From an uncultured Lachnobacterium sp. (GTDB lineage Bacteria; Bacillota; Clostridia; Lachnospirales; Lachnospiraceae): a stretch of 9,301 nt of DNA. The translations under genes and the position numbers were made by a program. Positions 1-6,911 of the stretch are shown here, piece after piece (position 1 is the first letter of the stretch; the number at the start of each line of letters is the position of its first letter). The DNA is taken from the NCBI GenBank assembly GCA_900552085.1, contig URYB01000087.1:1-9301 (forward strand), read 5' to 3'. Below the pieces are notes generated by a model, which did no database searches, was not told where the DNA came from, and saw nothing but the letters and a program-made list of their open reading frames with translations.

Positions 1-824
1 TCAATGATTCCGCTGATATTGTAAACCGTCGTACTCAATAAAACCGGAATGATCGTCACAATAAGAATTTTCATTGTGTAAGAAAAAGAATCTACCTGCA
101 CATTGCGCTCTCTTCTCATCCTGCGTTTAAATACACGCATATAGGCAAAGAACACAAACAGGACAAATAACAGTCCTGCGACTGCTCCAAGGTTTGTTCC
201 AAGCGTACCGCCGGCTGCACCATATGCCGCACCATAATGTTCCGGATCACCAAGTACCGCTCCGATGCGTTTTCCATATCCGGTCAGCACATACGCAGCC
301 CAGATACTGATAATAGCATTGGCGATCTGTTCGATAATCTGTGAAATCGCACTCGGCATCATAGTGCCAAGTCCCTGAAAGAATCCTCGTAAAACACCAA
401 GAACTGCGACAACAACAAGTGCCGGTCCGAGTATTTTCAACGCGAATACACTGTATGGTGTTTTCAAAAGCGTCGCTGTAAAGAACTCAGCTCCGAAATA
501 AACGACAATTGCTGCAATCGTTCCGACAACAAACGCAAATGTAAGTGCACCTTTCAGAACCTGATATGCCGTATTGTATTGTCCTTTGGCAACCTTTGCA
601 GATACCGTTTTGGATACTGCAAGAGGCAGACTGTACGATGAAATAATCAATACAACATTATAGATATCAAACGCACAACTGTAGTATCCGTTTCCAATGT
701 CTCCAAGAATACTGTTCATCGGAATACGATATACCAGACCGATGATTCGGCTTATGATTGATGCAACTGCAAGGATTGAACCCTGTACAAGAAAATTTGT
801 TCCATTTTTCTTTGATTTACCCAT
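1..824 (-). CDS. SpoVB/MurJ-type lipid-linked oligosaccharide flippase (MOP superfamily), C-terminus beyond left edge
   Basis: An open frame runs from the ATG at 824 to the left edge, giving 274 complete codons of a protein that is usually above 500 residues. The N-terminus (MGKSKKNGTNFLVQG) leads into a first helix with IISRIIGLVYRIP and then ILGDIGNGYYS and SSYSLPLAVSKTVSAK. Further on comes RGFFQGLGTMMPSAISQIIEQ-like sequence around residues 142-162. These are hallmarks of the SpoVB/YtgP group of polysaccharide biosynthesis proteins, which are multi-pass flippases for undecaprenyl-linked cell wall precursors. SpoVB serves spore cortex synthesis and YtgP (MurJ) moves lipid II in growing cells; the visible part does not settle which role applies. 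A GAGGT motif lies about 8 nt upstream of the ATG. The gene follows the DUF3048 lipoprotein gene by 39 nt and is probably the last visible member of the rlmH operon. Family call is firm, specific function is inference. Confidence 0.9.
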   Translation of the reverse strand, partial: MGKSKKNGTNFLVQGSILAVASIISRIIGLVYRIPMNSILGDIGNGYYSCAFDIYNVVLIISSYSLPLAVSKTVSAKVAKGQYNTAYQVLKGALTFAFVVGTIAAIVVYFGAEFFTATLLKTPYSVFALKILGPALVVVAVLGVLRGFFQGLGTMMPSAISQIIEQIANAIISIWAAYVLTGYGKRIGAVLGDPEHYGAAYGAAGGTLGTNLGAVAGLLFVLFVFFAYMRVFKRRMRRERNVQVDSFSYTMKILIVTIIPVLLSTTVYNISGII

Positions 825-863
825 TTTTTAACCTCAACAACCTGACTCTCAGGTGTTTTACTT

Positions 864-1976
864 TTATTTTTGAAATTCCTCTGCCGTATGATAGATCACA
901 TTCTGGCTGGCACGGGAGTTCTCTACGATTTCTACCCAGGTCTTACCAGGATTGAGAATGATTTCCTTTCCATTCTCATCAAAATACTGCGTCTTGGCAC
1001 TTGCCGATGCCCGCGACCAGGTGATATCGATTGCCTTACCATTGGTAATGTATTTTCCTGTTCCACCAGACTGATAATTGATATCAAGTGTTCCGTTTTT
1101 GGAATCCTTTAATGAGCTGGCACAATTCTGGAGAATAATATTCTTGACAGCAAGCTGCTTGCCTGTTGCGCCATCGACCTGCTTATCTCCAAATTCATAG
1201 CGATAATACAGCCCATCTTTTTCATTGTACAAAAACCATGGCTTCGCGTCAACATAATACATTTTCACAACGGCTGCATCCTCTCCGTTTTCCAGCATAT
1301 TTGGCACATCTTCCGTTGTAAATTGATAATGTGGTGTATAATCTTCCGGAAGAGAAGAGGTATAGCCATAATTTTTAATTGCAGCAGCCAGATTCTTACC
1401 TGTCGTATACAGGTTGTGTGGCGCTTTGCGGCTGTTATCACGATAATAGTATCCGCCGCCTTTGCCGGTAATACCATCCACATTGTCAATAAAGGAACTG
1501 TTCAGCACATCCAAAGCATATTTACTTTCGCCGGCGTGGAAATAGACAGCATCAAATTCTTTTGCAAAATAGACATAATACAGACGACAGCTTCTTACAT
1601 TTCCGACTTTTTCGAGCGATTCAAAGTCCTGATAAATTGCCATCATTCGGGTAATTCCGCCTTCTACCGGACATTCATAAATCACATCGGCATTGCTGAC
1701 ACCATACTGTGGAAGTGTCACATGCGTGTTTTCCGTCATGACTGCAACCGGTCTCTTCCATGCCAGTTTTTCATCAATCCATTCGCCGGTATAAAAGCTG
1801 CGCACTTCGCCTTCGTGTGTTGGCTCGCTCTCCTGCGTCTCTGTCTCAGCTACAGGAAGCGCCTCTGTCTGCATCTGTGTCTCCGGCTGCACTGCCTGTT
1901 CGTCTTTCTTCTTACATCCGGTCAATGCAAGAACAGCCATTGCCAAAAGCACAGCGTATATCATTTTACGTTTCAT
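864..1976 (-). CDS. DUF3048 (YerB family) lipoprotein
   Basis: A 370-residue secreted lipoprotein. Residues 1-20 form a lipoprotein signal peptide with lipobox LTGC, so Cys21 should be lipidated and the mature protein tethered to the outer face of the membrane. A Thr/Glu/Pro-rich linker covers about residues 22-58. The DUF3048 N-terminal domain follows with RPVAVMTENT (75-84), PQYGVSNADVIYECPVEGGI (89-108), VGNVRSCR (124-131) and HNLYT (187-191). The C-terminal DUF3048 domain occupies roughly 225-370 with ITWSRAS (318-324) and ILNPGKTWVEIV (340-351). The biochemical activity of this family is not established as far as I know. The start has an AAAGGAG Shine-Dalgarno sequence 6 nt upstream. The gene lies 11 nt after ybeY and 39 nt before a cell wall precursor flippase gene, so an envelope role in the same operon is plausible but inferred. 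Confidence 0.9.
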   Translation of the reverse strand: MKRKMIYAVLLAMAVLALTGCKKKDEQAVQPETQMQTEALPVAETETQESEPTHEGEVRSFYTGEWIDEKLAWKRPVAVMTENTHVTLPQYGVSNADVIYECPVEGGITRMMAIYQDFESLEKVGNVRSCRLYYVYFAKEFDAVYFHAGESKYALDVLNSSFIDNVDGITGKGGGYYYRDNSRKAPHNLYTTGKNLAAAIKNYGYTSSLPEDYTPHYQFTTEDVPNMLENGEDAAVVKMYYVDAKPWFLYNEKDGLYYRYEFGDKQVDGATGKQLAVKNIILQNCASSLKDSKNGTLDINYQSGGTGKYITNGKAIDITWSRASASAKTQYFDENGKEIILNPGKTWVEIVENSRASQNVIYHTAEEFQK

Positions 1977-1987
1977 ATTCTACTCCT

Positions 1988-2491
1988 TTATTCCTCTCGG
2001 GATATATTCATAGCTTCTAAGATTTCTTTTTGCTTCGGTTCCATAATCGCCGCATCTTCCGGTGTCATATGGTCATAACCAAACAAGTGAAGCATGCTAT
2101 GTACAATCAGAAAAGCAAATTCTCTTTTTTCACTGTGTCCGTAAGCCTTTGCCTGTTCCTGTACTTTTTCTACAGAAATAATGATATCTCCAAGCATGGC
2201 TTCTCCGGTGTCCGGATTAAAATCATCATCACTTTCCGCATCCAGAAAAGTAAAATCTCCAGCTTTCTCATAAGAAAGCATAGGAAAGCTCAATACATCC
2301 GTCGGACGGTCGATCTGACGGTATTCTTTGTTGATCGTATGAATGCCATCATTATCTGTAAGCGTAAGATTTACTTCCGCCTCATATGGAAAATTTTCAT
2401 GCGCAATGCAGAAATTTACAACTTCTTCCGCAAGGGAAGCGTATGGAAATGCAAAAGGTACGTTACACTCTTCTTCTAAATAAAAACTCAA
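1988..2491 (-). CDS. ybeY: Endoribonuclease YbeY (rRNA maturation factor)
   Basis: YbeY is a single-strand-specific, zinc-dependent endoribonuclease needed for 16S rRNA 3' end maturation and ribosome quality control. With the TTG start chosen here it has 167 residues, normal for the family. The metal-binding signature HSMLHLFGYDH gives His131, His135 and His141. The conserved stretch DRPTDVLSFPM (61-71) and GDIIIS (101-106) are also present. The frame stays open to an ATG at 2557, but that start would add 22 residues without family resemblance and overlap the upstream gene by 70 nt. The TTG at 2491-2489 gives the family-like N-terminus MSFYLEEE, is preceded by a perfect AAAGGAGG at 2509-2502, and overlaps the upstream stop codon as TTGA. 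That arrangement implies translational coupling to the PgpH-like gene. The order phoH-pgpH-ybeY is widespread in Firmicutes. Confidence 0.95.
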   Translation of the reverse strand: MSFYLEEECNVPFAFPYASLAEEVVNFCIAHENFPYEAEVNLTLTDNDGIHTINKEYRQIDRPTDVLSFPMLSYEKAGDFTFLDAESDDDFNPDTGEAMLGDIIISVEKVQEQAKAYGHSEKREFAFLIVHSMLHLFGYDHMTPEDAAIMEPKQKEILEAMNISREE

Positions 2492-3690
2492 CGCAGAAGT
2501 TCCTCCTTTGTCAAAAACTGTCTGATCTTCAAAAACTGATTCATGCTCATCCCACAATGATCGTAAATCCCGCTGGATGAATATTCATTTAATGTCTGAT
2601 TGATCAGAATTTCATGGTTCCATTCACTTTTTTCAAAACCGTCACTGATTTTTTCCAGCTTGATCACAAGTGCATCTACCATATGGACCAGTGCGGATTC
2701 CGGGATAGATGGTAACTGTTCCTCCCCGTAATATTCCAGAAGAATTATCATTAACTCTTCGGGAAAGCAGAGGCTTTTTGCTTTTTTCACACCCTCTTCC
2801 ACATAAGGATCGCCGATCCACTGTCCCATACGGTAATAAAAGCCCCCTGCAAGGCAGAGATGTTCATTGTATCCTACTGCTTTCGCACAGCGGCTTGCAA
2901 TATCTGAGACTTTACGTGCATGTTCGTATTCTACCATGGAAAAATCTTTTAACGCTTTTACTTCCGAATAATCATCGGAAACAATGTCCATAAGAAGGTT
3001 GTCCTTCTCTTTTTGTGCCCCATCCCATAACCAGCGGAACATGAACAGACAACACAACGCAGTCACAACGCCATTGATTGCACCATAAATGTATATTTGT
3101 TTGTTGAACTCTTTATACGCCATATAGTAAGAGATACCGGGAATGATCATATTCAGGCAAAATGCCAGAATCGAAATCCAGACACGGTATTCTTTTTTTC
3201 GCAAAGCCTGTGCCAACACGGATGCTAAAAGCGTCAGCATGCAAAAGCAAAGCAAAGCATAGAAACTGTTACCAGAGGAAATACTCAGCAATACATCAAA
3301 GAAAATTCCTACCGTTACGGCAATTCCATTGCTGCTGACTGCCAGAATCAATATCGGAACCAACATGACCGGCCGAAACAGCTCCGGTAGAAATGTCATT
3401 GCAAACGTAAGTATACAGCAGATAAAATATGCAAATGCCAGTCGTATAAAGCTTGTCTGAGGATTGCTTACCAGCCATCCGATACACCGCTCAAATTCTA
3501 ACTGGAAAAAGAATAACATAAGGAAAACAACATCCAGCAGAAACAGACACAGCCATTCATCAATAAAAAAATGATTTTGTGCACACAAAACAGCCGTCAT
3601 TCCAAACGTTGCAATCACTATGGCAATCAGTGACAGGACACGGTACAGATTCATATGTTCTTTACGAACCGGTTTATTTTTGTCTTTCAT
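2488..3690 (-). CDS. PgpH-position 7TM protein with a degenerate HD domain
   Basis: A 400-residue integral membrane protein sitting between phoH and ybeY, the slot of pgpH (yqfF), the 7TM-HD c-di-AMP phosphodiesterase. Residues 14-222 hold about seven hydrophobic segments (roughly 16-37, 46-64, 81-101, 106-130, 141-161, 168-190, 199-222). A cytoplasmic part of about 180 residues follows and lines up with the PgpH HD domain. EYEHARKVSDIASRCAKAVG (254-273) matches the TYHHS...AA..IG region and keeps His257. The expected YHDIGK is YYRMGQ (285-290), the expected HHG is YYG (320-322), and Asp339 in MVDAL corresponds to the later conserved Asp. The large extracellular domain between the first two helices of PgpH is absent. 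I infer a homologue without phosphodiesterase activity, perhaps a sensor or scaffold. An AGGAAG motif precedes the ATG, and its first 17 nt overlap phoH. Confidence 0.8.
   Translation of the reverse strand: MKDKNKPVRKEHMNLYRVLSLIAIVIATFGMTAVLCAQNHFFIDEWLCLFLLDVVFLMLFFFQLEFERCIGWLVSNPQTSFIRLAFAYFICCILTFAMTFLPELFRPVMLVPILILAVSSNGIAVTVGIFFDVLLSISSGNSFYALLCFCMLTLLASVLAQALRKKEYRVWISILAFCLNMIIPGISYYMAYKEFNKQIYIYGAINGVVTALCCLFMFRWLWDGAQKEKDNLLMDIVSDDYSEVKALKDFSMVEYEHARKVSDIASRCAKAVGYNEHLCLAGGFYYRMGQWIGDPYVEEGVKKAKSLCFPEELMIILLEYYGEEQLPSIPESALVHMVDALVIKLEKISDGFEKSEWNHEILINQTLNEYSSSGIYDHCGMSMNQFLKIRQFLTKEELLR
2502..2509 (-). promoter_or_regulatory. ybeY ribosome binding site
   Basis: A perfect AAAGGAGG on the minus strand lies inside the last codons of the upstream PgpH-like gene (the Lys-Glu-Glu codons near its end). 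It is 10 nt before the TTG at 2491. It decides the ybeY start in favour of TTG over the ATG at 2557 and places initiation exactly at the upstream stop. Confidence 0.8.
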
Positions 3691-4693
3691 CGTTCTTCCT
3701 GCCTGATCTTACATTTTTTCGGTTGGTCTTGTTCGACTGTTTTTTCTCATAGTCATCGTATGCCTGTACAATGCGCTGTACGAGCGGATGACGCACAACA
3801 TCTTTGCTGGTAAGTTCACATATTCCAATATCCTCTATATTTTTAAGTACACGAAGTGCAACATCCAGTCCCGATTTTGCACCCGGAGCCAGATCCTTCT
3901 GTGTGGCATCTCCGGTGATGACCGCTTTTGAACCAAAACCGATTCGTGTCAGGAACATTTTCATCTGTGCCGGTGTCGTATTCTGTGCCTCATCAAGAAT
4001 AATAAATGCATTATCCAATGTACGACCGCGCATATAGGCAAGCGGTGCTACTTCGATCAATCCCTTTTCCATATTTTTCTGAAAACTCTCTGCGCCCATG
4101 ATCTGATACAATGCATCATAAAGTGGCCGCAGATAAGGATCTACCTTACTCTGCAGATCCCCTGGAAGAAAGCCGAGCTTTTCTCCCGCCTCAATCGCCG
4201 GGCGTGTAAGTATGATACGGCTTACTTCTTCATTCTTAAAAGCCGTGATTGCCATCGCCATTGCAAGATAAGTTTTTCCAGTTCCTGCCGGTCCCATTCC
4301 GAAAACGACCATTTTCCTGCGAATATTGTCCACATAGTCTTTCTGACCAATGGTCTTTGGCTTCACCGGCTTGCCATTTATTGTGTGGCAGATGATATCT
4401 TTGTCAATTTCTACCATCTGGTTGCCTTTGTGCTCCTGAAGCAGCGCCAATGCGTAATTTACATTCTGTTCGGCAATGACATTTCCTCTTTGGGAAAGCT
4501 CATACAGCTGGTTAAAGACTTCTACTGCGCCATTGGCTGCGGATTCATTTCCGATAATCTTTACCTGATCATCCCGAACGATCACAGTAACACCAAGTGT
4601 CCTCTCTATTTTTTTAATGTTGGCATCAAACTGGCCAAATACATTGGCCATATGCTCCGTTGGAATACGGAGTGATACTTCATTCAGACTCAT
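3674..4693 (-). CDS. phoH: PhoH family ATPase (PhoH/YbeZ type)
   Basis: A 339-residue cytoplasmic P-loop ATPase of the PhoH-like family (YbeZ in enterobacteria), predicted to act in RNA metabolism together with YbeY. The N-terminal region (1-85) has a small nucleic-acid-binding KH-like character. The ATPase core carries Walker A GPAGTGKT (134-141), TRPAIEAGEKLGFLPGD (163-179), Walker B FIILDEAQNTTP (230-241) and the sensor-like ITGDATQKDL (259-268). The C-terminus is a basic, Asn/Lys/Arg-rich tail (about 316-339) that may contact RNA. Length and motifs are normal. The start codon overlaps the yqfD stop as ATGA, and a GGGAAGGAA ribosome binding sequence lies within the last yqfD codons. The ybeY gene is two genes downstream in the same operon, supporting a shared role in rRNA processing, which is inference from context and family knowledge. 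Confidence 0.96.
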   Translation of the reverse strand: MSLNEVSLRIPTEHMANVFGQFDANIKKIERTLGVTVIVRDDQVKIIGNESAANGAVEVFNQLYELSQRGNVIAEQNVNYALALLQEHKGNQMVEIDKDIICHTINGKPVKPKTIGQKDYVDNIRRKMVVFGMGPAGTGKTYLAMAMAITAFKNEEVSRIILTRPAIEAGEKLGFLPGDLQSKVDPYLRPLYDALYQIMGAESFQKNMEKGLIEVAPLAYMRGRTLDNAFIILDEAQNTTPAQMKMFLTRIGFGSKAVITGDATQKDLAPGAKSGLDVALRVLKNIEDIGICELTSKDVVRHPLVQRIVQAYDDYEKKQSNKTNRKNVRSGRKNDERQK

Positions 4694-5961
4694 TCATTAT
4701 TTCCTTCCCTCGACGTCTGTACTTCATCTTGCTCTTTTTCCGGCTCCGCTGAAATAGTTTTTATTTCTGTCGGAGCAGTTTTGGTAATATCTTCACAGGC
4801 TTTGATTTTTCCGTAGACGTGATATTTTTTATCTATCTTTTCAATCATAACATTTTTGTCAATAATTGAAACCCCATTTTCTTCCAATTTATTAAGAAAT
4901 TGTTCCAGATTTTGAATTGCAATGTCTTTTGCAGAATCCATGGATACCTTGATCTTTTCTTTTTCCTGTTCATATTCGGTGATTTTTCCAATATAGACCG
5001 GAAGATAAAAATTCTGCATCAGGCACAACTGTTTCATATCTTCTATGGATTCGGAGCTGGAAAAAGCAGCATGAATATCCGGTGTGACAATTTGCCGGTT
5101 CAACATACGGACACAGTATTTGGTATGCGTGCGTCCTGTCTGTTTGGAAAGAATCTGCTCCTGGGGAATCCAGTCCTCGTAGTCATACACAACTTCTCCA
5201 ATAACATCTGCATCTGCGTTCTGATAAAAATATTCTTTTACCTCACCATTATCATCTAAAATCTCCTGTCTCGCGCATACCAGAATATCCCCGGCTTTTA
5301 CTTTGTCTTTTGCTTTGACAACCGGTATTCCGCTTCTTGTAACAATCGAAGAAACGGTTGCATCCTGTTTGGCAACAAGATCCGTATATCCATTATTTTC
5401 TTCCGGTTCCTTCCGGTCCGAAGCGATTTTTTCCTGCACACATACAACCAGCTTGGTGCCTTCCTCGTAAACACTTGCCCAGATAATGGAATCAAAATCC
5501 TGTCGAAGCGCTAATTCCATGGCGTCATTGTCGATGCGGTTCTTTTGCGTGCCATAAGAAATATCATGCGCATCCAGATATGTCAGCAACGTTTCCTCTC
5601 CAATAGAGGCATTCCCGACAATTTCAATGCGCCAGATGCGGGTAGAAAGAACACCTGTAAAAATAAGCATGGCTGCCAATATTGCAAAAAAGATCTTGCG
5701 TTTACGATACCGGAACATCAGAAAAGGCATGCCTTTTCGCAGGATAATCCGTAATCGGACCCGCGTCTTACGCAAAAACGGGTGCAATTTATAGATGTCT
5801 TTCAGGTCAATACAACAATTCACATGCTGCGCGTCCACACAAACGACATTCCAGAAATCTATCCCATGCTTGCTGCACAGATTTAAGAAACGCATCACTT
5901 CTCTGCCATATAATTCTATTTTAAGCCAACCTCTTGCGAATCGATAGAACCAGTGAATCAT
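4690..5961 (-). CDS. yqfD: Sporulation protein YqfD
   Basis: A 423-residue protein of the YqfD family, conserved in endospore formers and under the mother-cell factor sigma-E in Bacillus subtilis. Residues 1-88 form a basic cytoplasmic domain. One transmembrane helix follows (about 89-107, IFFAILAAMLIFTGVLS). A long extracytoplasmic part (108-423) opens with a POTRA/FtsQ-like segment, IWRIEIVGNASIGEETLL (109-126), and SIIWASVYEEGTKLVVCVQE (158-177). A stretch at about 200-230 (ATVSSIVTRSGIPVVKAKDK then VKAGDILV) resembles a lipoyl/barrel-sandwich fold. The C-terminus is Glu/Thr-rich. The presumed role is at the forespore membranes during engulfment or later, and the exact mechanism is unknown to me. 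Its start overlaps the yqfC stop as ATGA, and its stop overlaps the phoH start as ATGA. Confidence 0.93.
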   Translation of the reverse strand: MIHWFYRFARGWLKIELYGREVMRFLNLCSKHGIDFWNVVCVDAQHVNCCIDLKDIYKLHPFLRKTRVRLRIILRKGMPFLMFRYRKRKIFFAILAAMLIFTGVLSTRIWRIEIVGNASIGEETLLTYLDAHDISYGTQKNRIDNDAMELALRQDFDSIIWASVYEEGTKLVVCVQEKIASDRKEPEENNGYTDLVAKQDATVSSIVTRSGIPVVKAKDKVKAGDILVCARQEILDDNGEVKEYFYQNADADVIGEVVYDYEDWIPQEQILSKQTGRTHTKYCVRMLNRQIVTPDIHAAFSSSESIEDMKQLCLMQNFYLPVYIGKITEYEQEKEKIKVSMDSAKDIAIQNLEQFLNKLEENGVSIIDKNVMIEKIDKKYHVYGKIKACEDITKTAPTEIKTISAEPEKEQDEVQTSREGNNE

Positions 5962-6254
5962 AACAGAAACCGAACACCTTCCATGTATCCGGTAATTTCG
6001 AGAATATCCTGTGTAAAACGTGGAATCATCAATTCCCTTCCCGTAACTTCGATTCCATAGGAACGGGAAGCGACAACGATTGTCTCATGACTGTATCGGA
6101 TAATTCCGCGATGATTGGTAATGCAGAGCGTCCGGTTCCCTTCCATGGAAAGGAGCGGCATCCCAAGAAACAGATCTTTTGGTAATTCAAGCTCTTCTAC
6201 CATACGTTCGGTCTTCAGTTTTGGATGATTCGGATTCGATTTATGGCTTTTCAT
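5958..6254 (-). CDS. yqfC: Sporulation protein YqfC (YabP/YqfC family)
   Basis: A 98-residue protein of the YabP/YqfC family, which accompanies yqfD in endospore formers. The core VEELELPKDLFLGMPLLSME (19-38) is followed by NRTLCITNHRGIIRYS (40-55), the usual 'NHRG' turn of the family, and by GIEVTGRELMI (67-77) and ITGYMEGVRF (87-96). The first 17 residues are basic and polar and poorly conserved in the family. No Shine-Dalgarno sequence lies close to the ATG at 6254, and an in-frame TAG 9 nt upstream rules out a longer form. A start at Met18 is possible but has no better ribosome binding site. The gene overlaps yqfD by 4 nt (ATGA) and follows rlmH by 40 nt. A possible sigma-E-like promoter occupies that gap. 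Confidence 0.92.
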   Translation of the reverse strand: MKSHKSNPNHPKLKTERMVEELELPKDLFLGMPLLSMEGNRTLCITNHRGIIRYSHETIVVASRSYGIEVTGRELMIPRFTQDILEITGYMEGVRFLL

Positions 6255-6259
6255 ACTTA

Positions 6260-6288
6260 ACTATATGAAAAAACAGTCCGTCCTATGC
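6260..6288 (-). promoter_or_regulatory. Candidate sigma-E-like promoter before yqfC
   Basis: On the minus strand, GCATAGG (6288-6282), a 14-nt spacer and CATATAGT (6267-6260) resemble the sigma-E pattern of an ATA-containing -35 and a CATAcAmT -10. The match is partial (about 5 of 7 and 6 of 8 by eye). Transcription would start close to the yqfC ATG, giving little or no leader. It is attractive because yqfC is sigma-E-controlled in B. subtilis, but chance matches in AT-rich DNA are common. Confidence 0.3.
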
Positions 6289-6294
6289 GCCACC

Positions 6295-6774
6295 TTATTT
6301 ATGATACGGTTCATGATTCATAATACGGTACGACCGGTAAATCTGCTCTAATAAAATTACCCGCATCAACTGATGTGGAAATGTCTTTTTGGAAAACCTC
6401 AGATAAAATTCGGCTCTCTTTAGCACTTCATCAGAAAGTCCAAGGGAACCGCCAATCACGAAATAGATATGACTGGTTCCAAGAACTCCTAGTTTTTCAA
6501 TCTTTTCTGAGAGTTCCACCGAATCAAACATTTTTCCATCGATGGCCAGAGCAATAACATAACCATCCTCACGAATCGATTTTAAAATGCGCTCCCCTTC
6601 TTTTTGTTTGACAATTGCAATCTCGTTTTCTGTTGCCTGTTCCTTTGTTTTCTCGTCGGCAACTTCTATGATATTCAGGTTACAATAACGGCTCAGGCGC
6701 TTTGCATATTCTGCAATTGCCTGCGTATAAAATTTTTCTTTTATTTTTCCTACACATACAATACTGATTTTCAT
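6295..6774 (-). CDS. rlmH: 23S rRNA (pseudouridine-1915-N3)-methyltransferase RlmH
   Basis: RlmH is a small SPOUT-class methyltransferase that uses S-adenosylmethionine to methylate N3 of pseudouridine 1915 in helix 69 of 23S rRNA, acting as a dimer on assembled 70S ribosomes. All family landmarks are present in 159 residues, the standard length. They are MKISIVCVGKIKEKFY (1-16), ALAIDGK (75-81), the SAM-binding knot loop FVIGGSLGLS (105-114), FPHQLMRVILLEQIYRSYRI (132-151), and the invariant C-terminal end YHK (157-159). The ATG at 6774 gives the canonical N-terminus, although no good Shine-Dalgarno sequence precedes it. It is the first gene of the minus-strand run, divergent from xpt. It has no terminator before yqfC 40 nt downstream, so read-through into the sporulation genes is likely. 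Confidence 0.97.
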   Translation of the reverse strand: MKISIVCVGKIKEKFYTQAIAEYAKRLSRYCNLNIIEVADEKTKEQATENEIAIVKQKEGERILKSIREDGYVIALAIDGKMFDSVELSEKIEKLGVLGTSHIYFVIGGSLGLSDEVLKRAEFYLRFSKKTFPHQLMRVILLEQIYRSYRIMNHEPYHK

Positions 6775-6780
6775 TCTACT

Positions 6781-6810
6781 ATTCTACTATATATCGGTCT
6801 TCTTTGACAA
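6781..6810 (-). promoter_or_regulatory. Candidate promoter for rlmH operon
   Basis: On the minus strand, TTGTCA (6810-6805) and TAGAAT (6786-6781) are separated by 18 nt, each matching the vegetative consensus in five of six positions. The expected start of transcription falls at or within a few bases of the rlmH ATG at 6774. This would make a leaderless mRNA and would fit the missing Shine-Dalgarno sequence. Other AT-rich hexamers are nearby, so the assignment is tentative. Confidence 0.35.
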
Positions 6811-6857
6811 GTTTTTACAAAATTTAGACATATGGTATGTAAATTTTCATACTAAGA

Positions 6858-6866
6858 TGGTATAAT
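6858..6866 (+). promoter_or_regulatory. Extended -10 promoter of xpt
   Basis: TGGTATAAT is a perfect TATAAT hexamer (6861-6866) with an upstream TGn extension. The -35 position 17 nt upstream (TGTAAA) is weak, as is common for extended -10 promoters. Transcription should begin near 6873, leaving a leader of about 47 nt before the TTG start. An inverted repeat GTATG/CATAC (6835-6839 and 6849-6853) flanks the -35 position and could be an operator, but this is weak. Confidence 0.6.
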
Positions 6867-6906
6867 AACAAAAAAAAGCAGACATGCTACATACTATTTA
6901 TTTTGC

Positions 6907-6911
6907 GAGGT
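6907..6911 (+). promoter_or_regulatory. xpt ribosome binding site
   Basis: GAGGT lies 8 nt before the TTG at 6920; an AAGGA at 6912-6916 is only 3 nt away and too close. The good spacing of GAGGT supports the TTG start, which also gives the family-typical N-terminus MKELQERI. Confidence 0.65.

Noticed and set aside
840..854. Small hairpin ACCTGA-CTC-TCAGGT between the lipoprotein and flippase genes
   Set aside because: Only 6 bp with a 3-nt loop and no T-tract directly after it on the minus strand; too weak to call a terminator or regulatory element.
1323..2078. 251-codon plus-strand open frame opposite the lipoprotein and ybeY genes
   Set aside because: It is antisense to two well-recognised genes, has no ribosome binding site or family resemblance, and its Ile/Phe/Cys/His-rich composition is that of a shadow frame.
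2030..2479. 149-codon plus-strand open frame opposite ybeY
   Set aside because: Lies wholly antisense to the catalytic region of YbeY, with no supporting start signal; low-complexity Phe/Ile/Lys composition.
2492..2557. ATG at 2557 as the start of ybeY
   Set aside because: It would lie 70 nt inside the upstream gene, add residues not typical of YbeY, and ignore the perfect ribosome binding site before the TTG at 2491.
6804..6809. TTGACA as the -35 box of the xpt promoter
   Set aside because: The hexamer is perfect, but no acceptable -10 lies 16-18 nt downstream (GACATA at 17 nt); the TGGTATAAT at 6858 is too far away to pair with it.
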